Assembly (NCBI RefSeq): GCF_001877035.1
Contig: NZ_CP015756.1
Location: 1,107,001-1,171,000, forward strand
Length of the DNA stretch: 64,000 nt
Direction: 5' to 3'
Origin: Clostridium estertheticum subsp. estertheticum
Lineage (GTDB): Bacteria > Bacillota > Clostridia > Clostridiales > Clostridiaceae
Shown: positions 1-10,351 of the stretch, piece by piece
How positions within the stretch are numbered: the first letter of the stretch is position 1
Layout of the letters: each line of letters opens with the position of its first letter
Notes under the pieces: generated by a model
Databases searched by the model: none
What the model saw: only the letters and a program-made list of their open reading frames with translations
Told to the model about the DNA's origin: nothing
Translations under genes and position numbers: made by a program

Positions 1-1284
1 GGGTTTATAGAAGTAAATGATGGAAGTTTCTTTAAGAATATTCAAGTAGTTTTTGAAGAAAAGTTGGATAATTTTGTAGAGATATCTAAATTACCTATAA
101 GTTCATCACTTACCATTGAAGGAACATTAGTTGTAACGCCAGATGCTAAACAACCATTTGAGCTTAAAGCTACTAAAATAATAGTTGAAGGAATGTCAGA
201 TACCGATTATCCACTTCAAAAGAAAAGACATTCTTTTGAGTATTTGAGAACTATTGCACATTTAAGACCAAGAAGTAATGCGTTTTCTGCAGTGTTCAGA
301 GTACGTTCATTAACTGCTTTTGCTATTCATGAGTTTTTTCAAAAAAGAGGGTTTGTATATACTCATACACCAATAATTACAGGTAGTGATTGCGAGGGTG
401 CAGGTGAAATGTTCAGAATTTCTACCCTTGATTTTAGTAATATTCCAATGGATAAAAACAAAAAGGTTGATTATTCACAAGACTTTTTTGGCAAGGAGAC
501 TAGCTTAACTGTAAGTGGTCAGTTAGCAGCAGAGTCTTTTGCTTTAGCTTTTAGAAATGTCTATACATTTGGACCAACATTTAGAGCTGAGAATTCTAAC
601 ACAGGAAGACATGCAGCTGAGTTTTGGATGATAGAGCCTGAAATAGCTTTTGCAGATTTAAATGATGACATGAAACTTGCAGAAGACATGATGAAATACA
701 TAATAAAATATGTTATGGAAAATGCACCAGAGGAAATGGAATTTTTCAACAGTTTCGTAGATAAAGGTTTAATTGAAAGATTAAATGGTGTTGTAAATTC
801 AGAATTTGGTCAGGTTACATATACTAAAGCTGTAGATATTTTAATGAAATCAGGGAAAGAATTTCAGTATCCAGTAACTTGGGGCTGTGATCTTCAAACT
901 GAGCATGAAAGATATTTAACAGAAGAGGTATACAAAAAACCACTATTTGTAACTGATTATCCAAAAGAAATAAAATCATTTTATATGAGAGTAAATGAGG
1001 ATGGTAAGACAGTAGCCGCAATGGACTTACTTGTACCAGGGATAGGTGAAATTATAGGTGGAAGCCAAAGAGAAGAAAGACAAGATATTCTAGAAGCTAG
1101 AATGGAAGAATGTGGTCTTAATAAAGAAGATTACTGGTGGTATCTAGAACTAAGAAAATACGGCGGAACTAAGCATGCTGGATTTGGACTAGGATTTGAA
1201 AGAGCTATTATGTATATTACAGGTATGAGTAACATAAGAGATGTTATTCCATTCCCAAGAACAACTGGATCTGCTGAATTTTAA
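1..1284 (+). CDS. asnS: Asparaginyl-tRNA synthetase, 5'-truncated by window start
   Basis: Class II aminoacyl-tRNA synthetase that charges tRNA-Asn in the cytosol. The reading frame is open from base 1 (first residues [15 protein letters not shown]), so the N-terminus lies outside the window; 427 codons are present against a family length of about 463, so roughly 35 residues are missing. The visible part has the end of the OB-fold anticodon-binding domain, then the catalytic core with motif 2 ([20 protein letters not shown]) and motif 3 ([13 protein letters not shown]). The core architecture and the motif 3 wording are those of AsnRS rather than a non-discriminating AspRS. It is followed by its own terminator. 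Confident. Confidence 0.96.
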   Translation, partial: GFIEVNDGSFFKNIQVVFEEKLDNFVEISKLPISSSLTIEGTLVVTPDAKQPFELKATKIIVEGMSDTDYPLQKKRHSFEYLRTIAHLRPRSNAFSAVFRVRSLTAFAIHEFFQKRGFVYTHTPIITGSDCEGAGEMFRISTLDFSNIPMDKNKKVDYSQDFFGKETSLTVSGQLAAESFALAFRNVYTFGPTFRAENSNTGRHAAEFWMIEPEIAFADLNDDMKLAEDMMKYIIKYVMENAPEEMEFFNSFVDKGLIERLNGVVNSEFGQVTYTKAVDILMKSGKEFQYPVTWGCDLQTEHERYLTEEVYKKPLFVTDYPKEIKSFYMRVNEDGKTVAAMDLLVPGIGEIIGGSQREERQDILEARMEECGLNKEDYWWYLELRKYGGTKHAGFGLGFERAIMYITGMSNIRDVIPFPRTTGSAEF

Positions 1285-1327
1285 TCTAAGAAATAACATA
1301 ATAAAATATAAATGTAAGTACAATATT

Positions 1328-1362
1328 AATCTCTTAGCCCTTAAGCTGAGAGATTTTTTTTA
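1328..1362 (+). terminator. Rho-independent terminator after asnS
   Basis: Inverted repeat AATCTCTTAGC / GCTGAGAGATT with a short loop (one G-U pair), running into a T-tract, 44 bases after the asnS stop codon. Confidence 0.85.
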
Positions 1363-1420
1363 AAATGTGTTATTATTCTGATATCTAAATATTATAATTT
1401 AAATAAGGGGTGAATAAATC

Positions 1421-2272
1421 ATGAAAACAATTATTAAAGAATATATACTGATAACTATCGGAATAGCACTCGTAGCCTTAGGGCTTTACTTTTTCTTAAT
1501 ACCAAATGATTTAGCAGTAGGGGGTGTTAGTGGCCTTGCTATGGTTATAAATCAGTATATGCCAGGTCTTACTATCGGGGCTTTAATGTTTGTATTAAAT
1601 GTTGTCTTATTTGTTGTAGGATTTATGTTCATAGGGTCAAGTTTCGGAGTAAGGACAATGTATGCTAGTTTCGGATTATCTGGTATGATATGGGTATTAG
1701 AAAAACTTTTTCCTATGAGTGGTAGTATAACAAATGACATATTTCTAGAATTGATATTTGGTATATTAATTGGAGCCGTAGGGATGGGTATGGTGTTTAA
1801 TCAAAATTCATCCACAGGAGGAACTGACATAATAGCTAAAATGCTTAATAAGTATTTTCACTTAGAGATAGGTAAATCTCTGCTTATAGCAGACCTTTTC
1901 ATAACGATACTTGCAGGTGTAGCATTTGGTCCTAGAATAGGGATGTATGCCTTACTAGGAGTTATTATTAATGGATATACCGTTGATGCAGTTATTGCTG
2001 GAATTAATAATTGTAAAAAGGTAGAAGTGGTTAGTTCAAAAGGGGAAGAGATAAAAAGGTTTATAATTGAAGATTTAAATAGAGGGGCAACACTTTACAT
2101 GGCTAAGGGAGCTTATACTAATGATGAAAAAGAAATTATAACTACTGTTTTAGGTAAAAAGCAGTTTATAAAATTAAAAAATCATATAAAAGAAATTGAT
2201 AAAATGGCTTTTATAATCACATATAATGTACATGAAACGGTTGGAGAAGGTTTTAAAGATATAGATGAATGA
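1421..2272 (+). CDS. YitT-family membrane protein (DUF161 + DUF2179)
   Basis: A 283-residue integral membrane protein. The first ~190 residues are hydrophobic, with about five or six membrane segments and conserved glycine-rich stretches (NDLAVGGVSGLAMV, FNQNSSTGGTDIIAK) typical of YitT/DUF161. Residues ~200-275 form a soluble C-terminal DUF2179 domain (GATLYMAKGAYTNDEKEII, TVLGKKQFIKLK). The family is common in Firmicutes; its transport substrate is not established, so none is assigned. The start ATG follows AGGGGTG at a good distance. It is monocistronic, flanked by terminators on both sides. Confidence 0.9.
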   Translation: MKTIIKEYILITIGIALVALGLYFFLIPNDLAVGGVSGLAMVINQYMPGLTIGALMFVLNVVLFVVGFMFIGSSFGVRTMYASFGLSGMIWVLEKLFPMSGSITNDIFLELIFGILIGAVGMGMVFNQNSSTGGTDIIAKMLNKYFHLEIGKSLLIADLFITILAGVAFGPRIGMYALLGVIINGYTVDAVIAGINNCKKVEVVSSKGEEIKRFIIEDLNRGATLYMAKGAYTNDEKEIITTVLGKKQFIKLKNHIKEIDKMAFIITYNVHETVGEGFKDIDE

Positions 2273-2281
2273 AAAAATGAA

Positions 2282-2320
2282 AAAAACAATCTATTGACGA
2301 AAGCCAATAGATTGTTTTTA
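2282..2320. terminator. Bidirectional terminator between yitT-like gene and ferredoxin
   Basis: ACAATCTATTG / CAATAGATTGT stem with an A-run on the left and a T-run on the right. It lies between convergent genes and can serve both. Confidence 0.85.
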
Positions 2321-2332
2321 AATATGTTCTAA

Positions 2333-2933
<601 letters not shown>

Positions 2934-3785
2934 TTAAGAAAGTATTTTTTTATATTTTAAGGGGGAGACACCTGTTATTGATTTAAATGCTCTCCCAAAG
3001 TGGGTGATACTACGATAACCGACTTTTTCGGATATATTGGTAATATTTAGCTCCGTGGAGAACAATAATTTTTCGGCTGCTTTTATTCGAATAGTGTTAA
3101 CGTACTGGTTTAAATTTAAACCAGTTACCTTTTTAAAAGTTCTGCTTAAATAGTAGGTGCTAATAAAGAAGCGCTTTGATAAAAATTCTAAAGTTAAATT
3201 TTCTCCATAATTTTTATTAATGTATGTAATGATTTCAGATATCCTTTTATGAGTAAGATTTGTTGTTTCAATGTGATAACTAGGTGCATTTTTTAATAAT
3301 CTTTCAACTAAGATTAAAAACTCTGTAAGCATCATTTTTAAAAAAATTGAAGAACTATCAACTTGATGTGTATCTTCATAAAGCATTTTAGATAATAAAC
3401 TTTCGATAGATTTCTGTTCGTCAGTTTTTAGCCTTAAGACATTAGCATTTCCATGAAAACATGAAAGTAGATCGTAATTTTTTGCTTCAACTAATATATT
3501 ATTCAAATATGATTTTTTAAATGTTATTAAAATCCTTTGATGATATGGAGCCCCGGCATCAAAAGTTTTATGAATCTCATTTTTTTCAACAAATACTAGA
3601 TCTCCTTTTTTTATATCATAGACCTTATCTTTTATAAAATAATGTCGCTTACCATCTAATAAATAATAGATCTCATAGTCATCATGGTAGTGATTCGTTT
3701 TCATACTTATATTTCCAACTTGTTTTATTTTGGTTATTTCAAAGGCTTTTTCAATTCTATCATGATCTTTAATATTTTCGTTCAT
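2934..3785 (-). CDS. AraC-family transcriptional regulator with N-terminal cupin domain
   Basis: A 283-residue DNA-binding regulator. Residues ~25-100 form an AraC-type cupin sugar-sensing fold (NHYHDDYEIYYLLDGKRHYF); residues ~180-283 hold two helix-turn-helix motifs of the AraC class (YLSRTFKKVTGLNLNQY and YRSITHFGRAFKSITGVSP). It is divergently transcribed from the alpha-galacturonidase gene across a 163-base interval with a direct repeat, so it most likely activates that gene in response to an oligouronide or uronic acid; this is inferred from position. Start ATG with upstream AGGTGATG. The ligand cannot be read from the sequence. Confidence 0.9.
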   Translation of the reverse strand: MNENIKDHDRIEKAFEITKIKQVGNISMKTNHYHDDYEIYYLLDGKRHYFIKDKVYDIKKGDLVFVEKNEIHKTFDAGAPYHQRILITFKKSYLNNILVEAKNYDLLSCFHGNANVLRLKTDEQKSIESLLSKMLYEDTHQVDSSSIFLKMMLTEFLILVERLLKNAPSYHIETTNLTHKRISEIITYINKNYGENLTLEFLSKRFFISTYYLSRTFKKVTGLNLNQYVNTIRIKAAEKLLFSTELNITNISEKVGYRSITHFGRAFKSITGVSPLKYKKILS

Positions 3786-3830
3786 AGCATCACCTAATAA
3801 AATTATAGTGCTTACTAATTATTATTACAA

Positions 3831-3869
3831 CAAGATTTGTAGAAAATTAATTTTTAGAGCAAGTTTTGT
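3831..3869 (+). promoter_or_regulatory. Candidate AraC operator: direct repeat CAAGWTTTGT
   Basis: CAAGATTTGT (3831-3840) and CAAGTTTTGT (3860-3869) are spaced 29 bases start to start, in the interval between the divergent AraC gene and lplD. They sit just upstream of a TATAAT element (3894-3899) that lacks a good -35, as expected for an activator-dependent promoter. A third copy, CAAGATTTG, lies at 33426-33434 upstream of the pectin acetylesterase gene. Confidence 0.45.
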
Positions 3870-3948
3870 GCTGAAAGCTATCAATTGTTGCTCTATAATG
3901 CAATTATAAAGATATTAAAAAGAGAATAGTTATAGGGAGGAATTACTT

Positions 3949-5340
3949 ATGATTTTAAATGAAAATAAAGTTAAAAATGTTAATGTAGCTTATATTGGGG
4001 GTGGTTCTAGAGGCTGGGCATGGGGTCTTATGAGTGATTTGGCTTCACAAGAAGAACTTTCAGGTACAGTATATTTATACGACATTGATTATGAAGCAGC
4101 TAAGTGTAATGAAATTATCGGCAATTCGATTAAAGGTCAAAATTATTCTAAAAGTAATTGGAACTATAAAGTAGTTAAATCATTAAAAGAGGCTTTGAAA
4201 GATGCTGATTTCGTTATTATATCTATTCTACCAGGAACTTTCGATGAGATGGAATCAGATGTGCATGCTCCTGAAAAATATGGGATATACCAATCTGTAG
4301 GGGATAGCGTTGGACCTGGTGGTCAATTTAGGGCTCATAGAACAATACCAATGTATGTTGAAATTGCAGAGAATTTAAAAAAGTTTTGTCCTGATGCATG
4401 GGTAATAAATTATACTAATCCCATGTCACTATGTGTTAGAACTTTATATGAGGTATTTCCTGAAATCAAGGCCTTTGGGTGTTGTCATGAGGTATTTTCA
4501 ACTCAGAACCTTTTAATCAATGCATTAAGTGATATAATGGGCGTTAAAGAAGCAAAAAGATCAGAAATTAAAATTAATGTGCTTGGTATAAATCATTTTA
4601 CATGGATTAATGAAGCTTATTACAAAGATATAAACTTATTCGAAGTCTATTCAAAATTTGTCAATAAAAACTATGAAAACGGTTTTGTTGGAAATGAGGG
4701 GGGGCATTGGATGAATGATACATTTAAATCAGCTGAAAGAGTTAAATTTGATCTATTTTTAAGATATGGAATTATTGCTGCAGCTGGTGATAGACATCTT
4801 GCTGAGTTCCTTCCAGGAAATTGGTACTTAAAGGACCCAAAGACTGTTGAAAATTGGAAATTCGGATTAACAACCGTAAAATTCAGAAAAAGCCAACTCA
4901 AAGAGAGATTAGAAAGAAGTGAAAGACTAGTTTCTGGCTCTGAAAAATTTGAGTTAAAGGAAACAGGGGAAGAGGGTGTTAATATAATTAAGGCACTTCT
5001 TGGAATCAGGAACCTCGTAACTAATGTTAACATGCCAAACTATGGTCAAGTAATTGGATTACCAATAGGCGCTATTGTAGAAACAAATGCTGTTTTTACA
5101 AAAAACAGTATTAAACCTGTAATGGCAGGAAAATTACCAAGTAATGTGTTAGGGCTTGTGCATAGAGTGGTTATGAACCAAGAAACAATACTCACAGCGA
5201 CTTTAGCTAAAGATAAGAAATTAGCTTTTGCTGCATTTGTAAATGATCCTCTTTTAGTCAATATCTCATTAAAAGATGCGCAGGTTCTTTTTAATGAAAT
5301 GTTTGATAATACAAAAAAATATCTTAATGGATGGAATTAA
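3949..5340 (+). CDS. lplD: GH4 alpha-galacturonidase (LplD type)
   Basis: A 463-residue NAD- and metal-dependent glycosidase of family GH4, predicted to remove galacturonic acid from the non-reducing end of imported oligogalacturonides in the cytosol. Visible motifs: N-terminal Rossmann GGG loop YIGGGSRGW (15-23), NYTNP (154-158), CCHE (178-181, metal/catalytic cysteine-histidine region) and GINHFTW (213-219). Its wording follows Bacillus subtilis LplD closely, for example DRHLAEFLPG and GEEGVNIIAALLG-like segments, rather than the maltose-6-phosphate GH4 enzymes. Ribosome site AGGGAGGAATT precedes the ATG. Divergent from the AraC gene and followed by a hairpin. GH4 substrate assignment rests on subfamily resemblance. 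Confidence 0.9.
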   Translation: MILNENKVKNVNVAYIGGGSRGWAWGLMSDLASQEELSGTVYLYDIDYEAAKCNEIIGNSIKGQNYSKSNWNYKVVKSLKEALKDADFVIISILPGTFDEMESDVHAPEKYGIYQSVGDSVGPGGQFRAHRTIPMYVEIAENLKKFCPDAWVINYTNPMSLCVRTLYEVFPEIKAFGCCHEVFSTQNLLINALSDIMGVKEAKRSEIKINVLGINHFTWINEAYYKDINLFEVYSKFVNKNYENGFVGNEGGHWMNDTFKSAERVKFDLFLRYGIIAAAGDRHLAEFLPGNWYLKDPKTVENWKFGLTTVKFRKSQLKERLERSERLVSGSEKFELKETGEEGVNIIKALLGIRNLVTNVNMPNYGQVIGLPIGAIVETNAVFTKNSIKPVMAGKLPSNVLGLVHRVVMNQETILTATLAKDKKLAFAAFVNDPLLVNISLKDAQVLFNEMFDNTKKYLNGWN

Positions 5341-5361
5341 AATTTAATAATGAACAATTGG

Positions 5362-5400
5362 CCTGAGTTAGTGATAAATACTAACTCAGGTTATTTAATT
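5362..5400 (+). terminator. Terminator-like hairpin after lplD
   Basis: Perfect stem CCTGAGTTAGT / ACTAACTCAGG followed by a T-rich stretch, so lplD is probably a single-gene transcript. Confidence 0.7.
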
Positions 5401-5545
5401 TTATTAAGAACTATTTTACAGTAAGGATTGTTTATGTTTTATAATACTTTTGTGGTAGACTAATAAATGTAAATATAATATAAGGTTTTTGTATTATTGA
5501 AGTAATAAACTTTGAAATAGGTCTGAAATAGATTTTACAGATATC

Positions 5546-5560
5546 ATGATAACGATTTCG
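5546..5560 (+). promoter_or_regulatory. cre-like site upstream of the sensor kinase gene
   Basis: ATGATAACGATTTCG agrees with the CcpA cre consensus WTGNAANCGNWNNCW at 13 of 15 positions and sits about 30 bases before the GTG start of the yesM-type gene. Suggests catabolite repression; not conclusive alone. Confidence 0.35.
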
Positions 5561-5587
5561 TTTTAATAATTACTAAGGAGGAAAACT

Positions 5588-7357
5588 GTGGTAATAAATA
5601 ATTATTTAAGTAATGTAAAAACATATATTATTAATTTTTATAAAATAATGACTATCAAAAGAAAGGTTTTTATTATATTAGCAACATTAGTGTTAATAAT
5701 TAGTATGTTATCGTTTCTGTTATTACAGGTAACTTTTAAAGTATATGATAGGCAATTAATTAATAATTCATCAGAAATTCTAAATATATATTCTACTAAT
5801 ATTGAAAATGAACTTAGAAAGGTTGAAAGTCTAAGTTTTGGTGTTATAACTTCAAATCAAACGCAGGAATATTTGAGTACAATTAATAATAAAAAATCAT
5901 CTTATGAAAGATATGTAGCTATTTCAAAAATGGAAGATATTTTGCGAAATCAATCTCAATCTGAAAGTTATATATCATCTGTTAGTCTTGTTGATATAAA
6001 TGGTAGTATGTACACAGTTGGAAATAGCACAATTACAATTGCAAATACAATTCAAAATGAAGTTATGAAAAGATTAGAAAAAAAATCTGGAGGGTTTGTG
6101 TGGATAGAACCTAAAGAGGATAATAAAAATTTTATTTTAGCTAGGAAGATAAGATCTATTAGCAATTTTAAGGTAATAGGCACACTTATAATAAGAATTG
6201 ATGCTGATAACCTAGTGAATTCGGTTTCAAATATGTCTCCACAATATAAAGCAAATTTAATAATATTGTCCGAAAATAAAAATATGATATACAAAGATAA
6301 AAAAATAACTTCAGCGAAGGCAATAGATATTGGATTAAATAATATGTCAAACGAAATATATAATATTGACGGAAAAAAATTCTTACTAAATCGTGAAGTG
6401 TCAAACTATTCTAAGTGGACATATGTTAATTTTTTGTCCTATGAAAATATTTTTCAAAATATAAAATTAATGAGAACTATTATGTTATGTTGCTTTTTAA
6501 TGATTTTTATTTTAGCAGTTTCTATGGGACTCGGTTTTGCGGGTAGTATAACAAAACCAATAATTACATTAAGTAAAAAAATGAAAAAAGTTGAAAATGG
6601 TAATTTTGAAATAATGGAAATAGATAAAATTTCTGATGACAAATGTGACGAAGTGGGACAGTTAAATAATGATTTTATTGTCATGGTTAACAAAATAAAT
6701 GAGTTAATAAAGGAAAACTATATTAAACAAATATTAGTTAAGGAAACAGAATTAAAGGCCTTACAATCTCAAATAAATCCTCATTTTTTATATAATACTC
6801 TTGATTCAATTAATTGGATTGCTAAAGCAAATAAACAGGATAAGATATCTTTAATGGTTAAATCGCTTTCAAATTTATTTAGGGCGTCAATAGCTAGCAA
6901 GGATAGTATTATAAAAATTGAAGATGAACTAAAGTTATTAAATGATTATATAAATATACAAAAAATAAGATATGAGGAAAGACTAGATTTTAGCGATTTG
7001 GTAGATGAGGATATAAAGGAGTGTTATATTCTTAAAATGACATTGCAACCATTAGTTGAAAATTGTATTAAGTATGGACTGGAGCAATTAACTGGTGTAT
7101 GTAAAATTACAATAAAGTCTCAAAAGCAAAAAGATTTTCTTGAGGTAATAGTTATCGATAATGGAATTGGTATGACTAAGGAATTTCTCCACGAGTTAGA
7201 AATTGGTGAGAATAAATCTAGGAGTACCGGCATTGGTATAAAAAATATAGATGAACGGATAAAATTGTTTTTTGGTAAAGAATTTGGAATATCAGTAAAA
7301 AGTCAATTAAGTGAGGGAACCACAGTTATAGTTAGGATTCCATACAAAGTGAGGTGA
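5588..7357 (+). CDS. Sensor histidine kinase, YesM-like
   Basis: A 589-residue membrane sensor kinase. First membrane segment ~27-47, extracellular sensor ~48-296, second membrane segment ~297-318, HAMP linker ~319-372, His_kinase domain with phospho-acceptor H399 in LQSQINPHFLYNTLDSIN, and an HATPase domain with N-box (PLVENCIKYG, ~488) and G-box DNGIGMT (~524). This is the LytS/YesM class that pairs with AraC-type response regulators and governs carbohydrate ABC operons. The GTG start is chosen because AGGAGG lies six bases upstream. The response-regulator gene begins four bases downstream. Likely senses an extracellular sugar or a binding-protein complex and controls the ABC importer that follows. 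Confidence 0.92.
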   Translation: MVINNYLSNVKTYIINFYKIMTIKRKVFIILATLVLIISMLSFLLLQVTFKVYDRQLINNSSEILNIYSTNIENELRKVESLSFGVITSNQTQEYLSTINNKKSSYERYVAISKMEDILRNQSQSESYISSVSLVDINGSMYTVGNSTITIANTIQNEVMKRLEKKSGGFVWIEPKEDNKNFILARKIRSISNFKVIGTLIIRIDADNLVNSVSNMSPQYKANLIILSENKNMIYKDKKITSAKAIDIGLNNMSNEIYNIDGKKFLLNREVSNYSKWTYVNFLSYENIFQNIKLMRTIMLCCFLMIFILAVSMGLGFAGSITKPIITLSKKMKKVENGNFEIMEIDKISDDKCDEVGQLNNDFIVMVNKINELIKENYIKQILVKETELKALQSQINPHFLYNTLDSINWIAKANKQDKISLMVKSLSNLFRASIASKDSIIKIEDELKLLNDYINIQKIRYEERLDFSDLVDEDIKECYILKMTLQPLVENCIKYGLEQLTGVCKITIKSQKQKDFLEVIVIDNGIGMTKEFLHELEIGENKSRSTGIGIKNIDERIKLFFGKEFGISVKSQLSEGTTVIVRIPYKVR

Positions 7358-7361
7358 TAGA

Positions 7362-8906
7362 ATGTATAAAGTTTTGATTGTTGATGATGAGAGAATAATA
7401 AGAGAAGGTATTGCAAATTCCATTGAGTGGAACAAATATGGTTTTTCACTTTGCGGAATGGCCCAGAATGGAATAGATGCTTATGAAATTATTAAGCAAA
7501 TTGTTCCAGACGCGGTTATAACGGATATTAAAATGCCTGGAATGGGGGGATTAGAATTAATTTCTAGAATATATAAGGAATATCCTCAAATTATTTTTAT
7601 AATTTTGTCTGGATATGGAGAATTTAAATTTGCAAATAAAGCGATGAAATACGGCGTTAAATACTATTTATTAAAACCATGTGATGAGGATGAAATAATT
7701 AATATTTTAAAAAAAATAGAGATAGAAAAAAAAGAAGAAGAAAAAAAAGATAAATTTCTTACGGATATAAATGATAATTTTAAAAAAGTTTTACCACAAG
7801 TCGGAGAACAGTTTTTAAGAGATTTTATAATTGGGGTAACTTATAGTAAGGTTGAATGTGAATATTTTTTAAGACTCTTTGATATAAAAGAAACTAAGTT
7901 TAAGCTTGTTGTATTTAAACTGGATAATGGAGTTGATTTACTAGAGAAGTTTGCGTTAAAGAATATAGCATATGATATATTGAATCAAAATGTTGTTTAC
8001 TTAAGCACTATATTGGATAATAATGTTTTATTGCTAATTAAGTCTATTGATTTATCTATACTGACAGATTTATTGTCCCAAATTAAAGATATTTTTAATA
8101 AATATTTTAAATATAATATTTGTATAGGGGTAAGTAATGAAAATAGTTTTGAAAGTATACAAAATATGTATCTAGAGGTTAAGGAATGTTTGAAATGTGA
8201 ATTTTATCTTGGTGATAACAAAATAATAACAGAAAAAATTATTGAGTTTAATAAGTCACAAGATAATTTAAGTGATTCAACTTACAATGAAATGATTGCG
8301 GTTTCTGTTAAAACAGGCAATATAGAAAGATTAAACTTGCAATTAGACAGCTTTTTTAATATGATATATCAAGAAAAAGTAGAAATAGAAATGGCTAAAA
8401 ATTATTGTATTGAAATATTTTTGATTATACTAAGGCAAGGTGATCATAAAAAAGTTAGAGGATATGCAAAGGGTTTATATGAAATCCAAGATAAAAGTAC
8501 TTTAAGACAAATTAGTGGATATATAAAATATATAGCTAATGAAATAGCTAAAAAAAATTATGATAATAATACAGAAAATTATGGAGCTATTATTAGTACA
8601 GTTATAAACTGCGTTGATAATAATATACAAAATTATGAGTTATCACTAAATTGGATAGCAAAAAAAGTATTATTTATAAATGAAAATTACTTAGGTAAGC
8701 TTTTTTACAAACACACTAATGAAAAATTTTCTAGATATGTTGTTAGGATCAGGATGGAAAAAGCTAAAGAACTTATTAGGAGTAAAAAAGACTATAAGTT
8801 TTATGAAATAACAGAGCAAATAGGACTTGGTGATAACACTCAATACTTTAGCCAAGTATTTAAAAAATATACGGGTTATACTCCATCTGAATATAGAAAA
8901 CTGTAA
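7362..8906 (+). CDS. AraC-type response regulator, YesN-like
   Basis: A 514-residue response regulator. Residues 1-120 are a receiver domain with acidic pair D8/D9, phosphorylation site D55 (AVITDIKMPG) and conserved K105 (LLKPCD). A long central region (~130-400) of unassigned fold follows, and the last ~100 residues form an AraC double helix-turn-helix (NENYLGKLFYKHTNEKF; TQYFSQVFKKYTGYTPSEYR). It is co-transcribed with the sensor kinase (GAGGTGATAG ribosome site overlapping the kinase's end). It probably activates the downstream sugar ABC and GH115 genes, because that is the usual neighbourhood of YesN-type regulators in Firmicutes. Confidence 0.92.
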   Translation: MYKVLIVDDERIIREGIANSIEWNKYGFSLCGMAQNGIDAYEIIKQIVPDAVITDIKMPGMGGLELISRIYKEYPQIIFIILSGYGEFKFANKAMKYGVKYYLLKPCDEDEIINILKKIEIEKKEEEKKDKFLTDINDNFKKVLPQVGEQFLRDFIIGVTYSKVECEYFLRLFDIKETKFKLVVFKLDNGVDLLEKFALKNIAYDILNQNVVYLSTILDNNVLLLIKSIDLSILTDLLSQIKDIFNKYFKYNICIGVSNENSFESIQNMYLEVKECLKCEFYLGDNKIITEKIIEFNKSQDNLSDSTYNEMIAVSVKTGNIERLNLQLDSFFNMIYQEKVEIEMAKNYCIEIFLIILRQGDHKKVRGYAKGLYEIQDKSTLRQISGYIKYIANEIAKKNYDNNTENYGAIISTVINCVDNNIQNYELSLNWIAKKVLFINENYLGKLFYKHTNEKFSRYVVRIRMEKAKELIRSKKDYKFYEITEQIGLGDNTQYFSQVFKKYTGYTPSEYRKL

Positions 8907-8915
8907 CGGTTTACA
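8902..8915 (+). promoter_or_regulatory. cre-like near-palindrome TGTAACGGTTTACA
   Basis: It overlaps the stop codon of the response-regulator gene and lies about 120 bases before the binding-protein gene. It fits the 14-base cre form TGWAANCGNTNWCA at 13 of 14 positions. Possible CcpA control of the transporter. Confidence 0.35.
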
Positions 8916-8953
8916 AAAAACGCTGATTTTTAAACAAAAACAGCGTTTTTTTT
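8915..8953 (+). terminator. Rho-independent terminator after yesN-type gene
   Basis: Stem AAAAACGCTG / CAGCGTTTTT with a 15-base loop and a run of eight T. It separates the two-component operon from the ABC operon. Confidence 0.88.
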
Positions 8954-9033
8954 GACTCTTTTTTTAAAAAAACAATTGTATAATAAAATTATAAATGAAA
9001 AAGCTAGTAAAAACATTAAGGGGGCAAATATTA

Positions 9034-10344
9034 ATGAAAAAATCTATGTCTATACTTTTAGCGGCTGTTTTAACTGGTTCTTTAGCACTAGGTGGTTGTG
9101 GGAAAAGTGATACTGCAACTACGCAACCGAAAGCGGATGCTAATGCGCCAGTTAAACTATCAATAACTTGGTGGGGATCACAGTCAAGGCATGACTATAC
9201 TAATAAATTACTATCAATGTATACAGCTAAATATCCAAATGTAACATTTCAGGCAACACCTTCTGGATGGGATGGTTATTTTGATAAAATTTCAGCTCAG
9301 GCGGCAGGGGATACCATGCCAGATATAATGCAAATGGATTACTCGTTTATATCAACATATTCTAACAATGATACATTAGCGGATTTAACACCTTATGTAA
9401 CAGATAAGACTATTGATTTAACAAACGCTGACCAAAATCTGGTGAATACAGGTAAAGTAAGTGGGAAGCTAACAGGAGTTGTCTTAGCTTCTACAGGACT
9501 TGCAATAACTTATAATCCAGAGGTATTTAAAAAAGCGGGGCTTGCAATGCCAACATCAGCATGGACTTGGGCTGACTTTGAAAAAGATATGATAACAATT
9601 CATAAAAAGACTGGATCTTATGGCCAAAGTAAAATAGATAATATAAGTACTTTTCCATATTGGGTAAGACAATATGGTAAAACAATGTATTCGGCAGATG
9701 GTACAAAACTAGGATACGATAATGATAGTGTTTTCATAGATTATGCTAATATGCTTAAAAGACTTCAAGATGCAAAAGCATTGCCTAATCCTGATCAATG
9801 GGCACAAATTAGTGCAAAAGGAAAGGAAGCTGAGCCAGTTGTTACAGGCACAGCTGGAGCTACAATGGATTGGTCTAATTATGGTGTAATAGTTTCAAAA
9901 TCAAACCCTAATTTAAAGATTGTAACACCTCCTTATAGTAGTACAGGAATTAAAGCTTTATGGAACAAACCAGCATCGTTTTTCTCAGTATCTAAATCTT
10001 CAAAAAATCAGAAGGAAGCTGCTAAGTTTATTAATTGGTTTTTAAATGACCCAGAAGCAAACAAAGTTATAAATGCTGAACGTGGAATACCAGTATCCTC
10101 AACAGTAAGAGATACACTAAAGCCTACATTAACAGCACAACAAAAGGATATGTTTGATTATGCTGATATTATTATTAAAAATTCAACAAAAGCAGATCCA
10201 GCAGATCCAGCAGGAGTAGCTGAGGTTACTAAAGCATTGACAGATACAGTAAATTCATTTTTATATGGTAAAACTACGGCTGCACAATCAGCAGCCAGTT
10301 TTAGAACTAAATCCAATGAAATACTCGGAAGAAATTCTAAATAA
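9034..10344 (+). CDS. Sugar ABC transporter substrate-binding lipoprotein
   Basis: A 436-residue binding protein of the carbohydrate family 1 (MalE/UgpB fold), anchored on the outer face of the membrane. The start is placed at the ATG after AAGGGGG because a typical lipoprotein signal follows (MKKSMSILLAAVLTGS, then lipobox LGGC with Cys22); an upstream in-frame ATG at 8995 would put 13 extra residues before the signal and lacks a ribosome site. The mature protein begins with a Thr/Ala-rich linker and then ITWWGSQSRHDYTNKLL, typical of the fold. It is the first gene of the ABC operon; a hairpin separates it from the permeases. The linked GH115 gene suggests glucuronic-acid-decorated oligosaccharides, as inference. 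Confidence 0.92.
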   Translation: MKKSMSILLAAVLTGSLALGGCGKSDTATTQPKADANAPVKLSITWWGSQSRHDYTNKLLSMYTAKYPNVTFQATPSGWDGYFDKISAQAAGDTMPDIMQMDYSFISTYSNNDTLADLTPYVTDKTIDLTNADQNLVNTGKVSGKLTGVVLASTGLAITYNPEVFKKAGLAMPTSAWTWADFEKDMITIHKKTGSYGQSKIDNISTFPYWVRQYGKTMYSADGTKLGYDNDSVFIDYANMLKRLQDAKALPNPDQWAQISAKGKEAEPVVTGTAGATMDWSNYGVIVSKSNPNLKIVTPPYSSTGIKALWNKPASFFSVSKSSKNQKEAAKFINWFLNDPEANKVINAERGIPVSSTVRDTLKPTLTAQQKDMFDYADIIIKNSTKADPADPAGVAEVTKALTDTVNSFLYGKTTAAQSAASFRTKSNEILGRNSK

Positions 10345-10351
10345 TAAAATC

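Noticed and set aside
8952-8984. TTGACT...TATAAT promoter before the binding-protein gene
   Set aside because: The spacer is 21 bases, too long for a standard SigA promoter, and TTGACT lies inside the terminator tail. A promoter may exist, but this pairing is not convincing.
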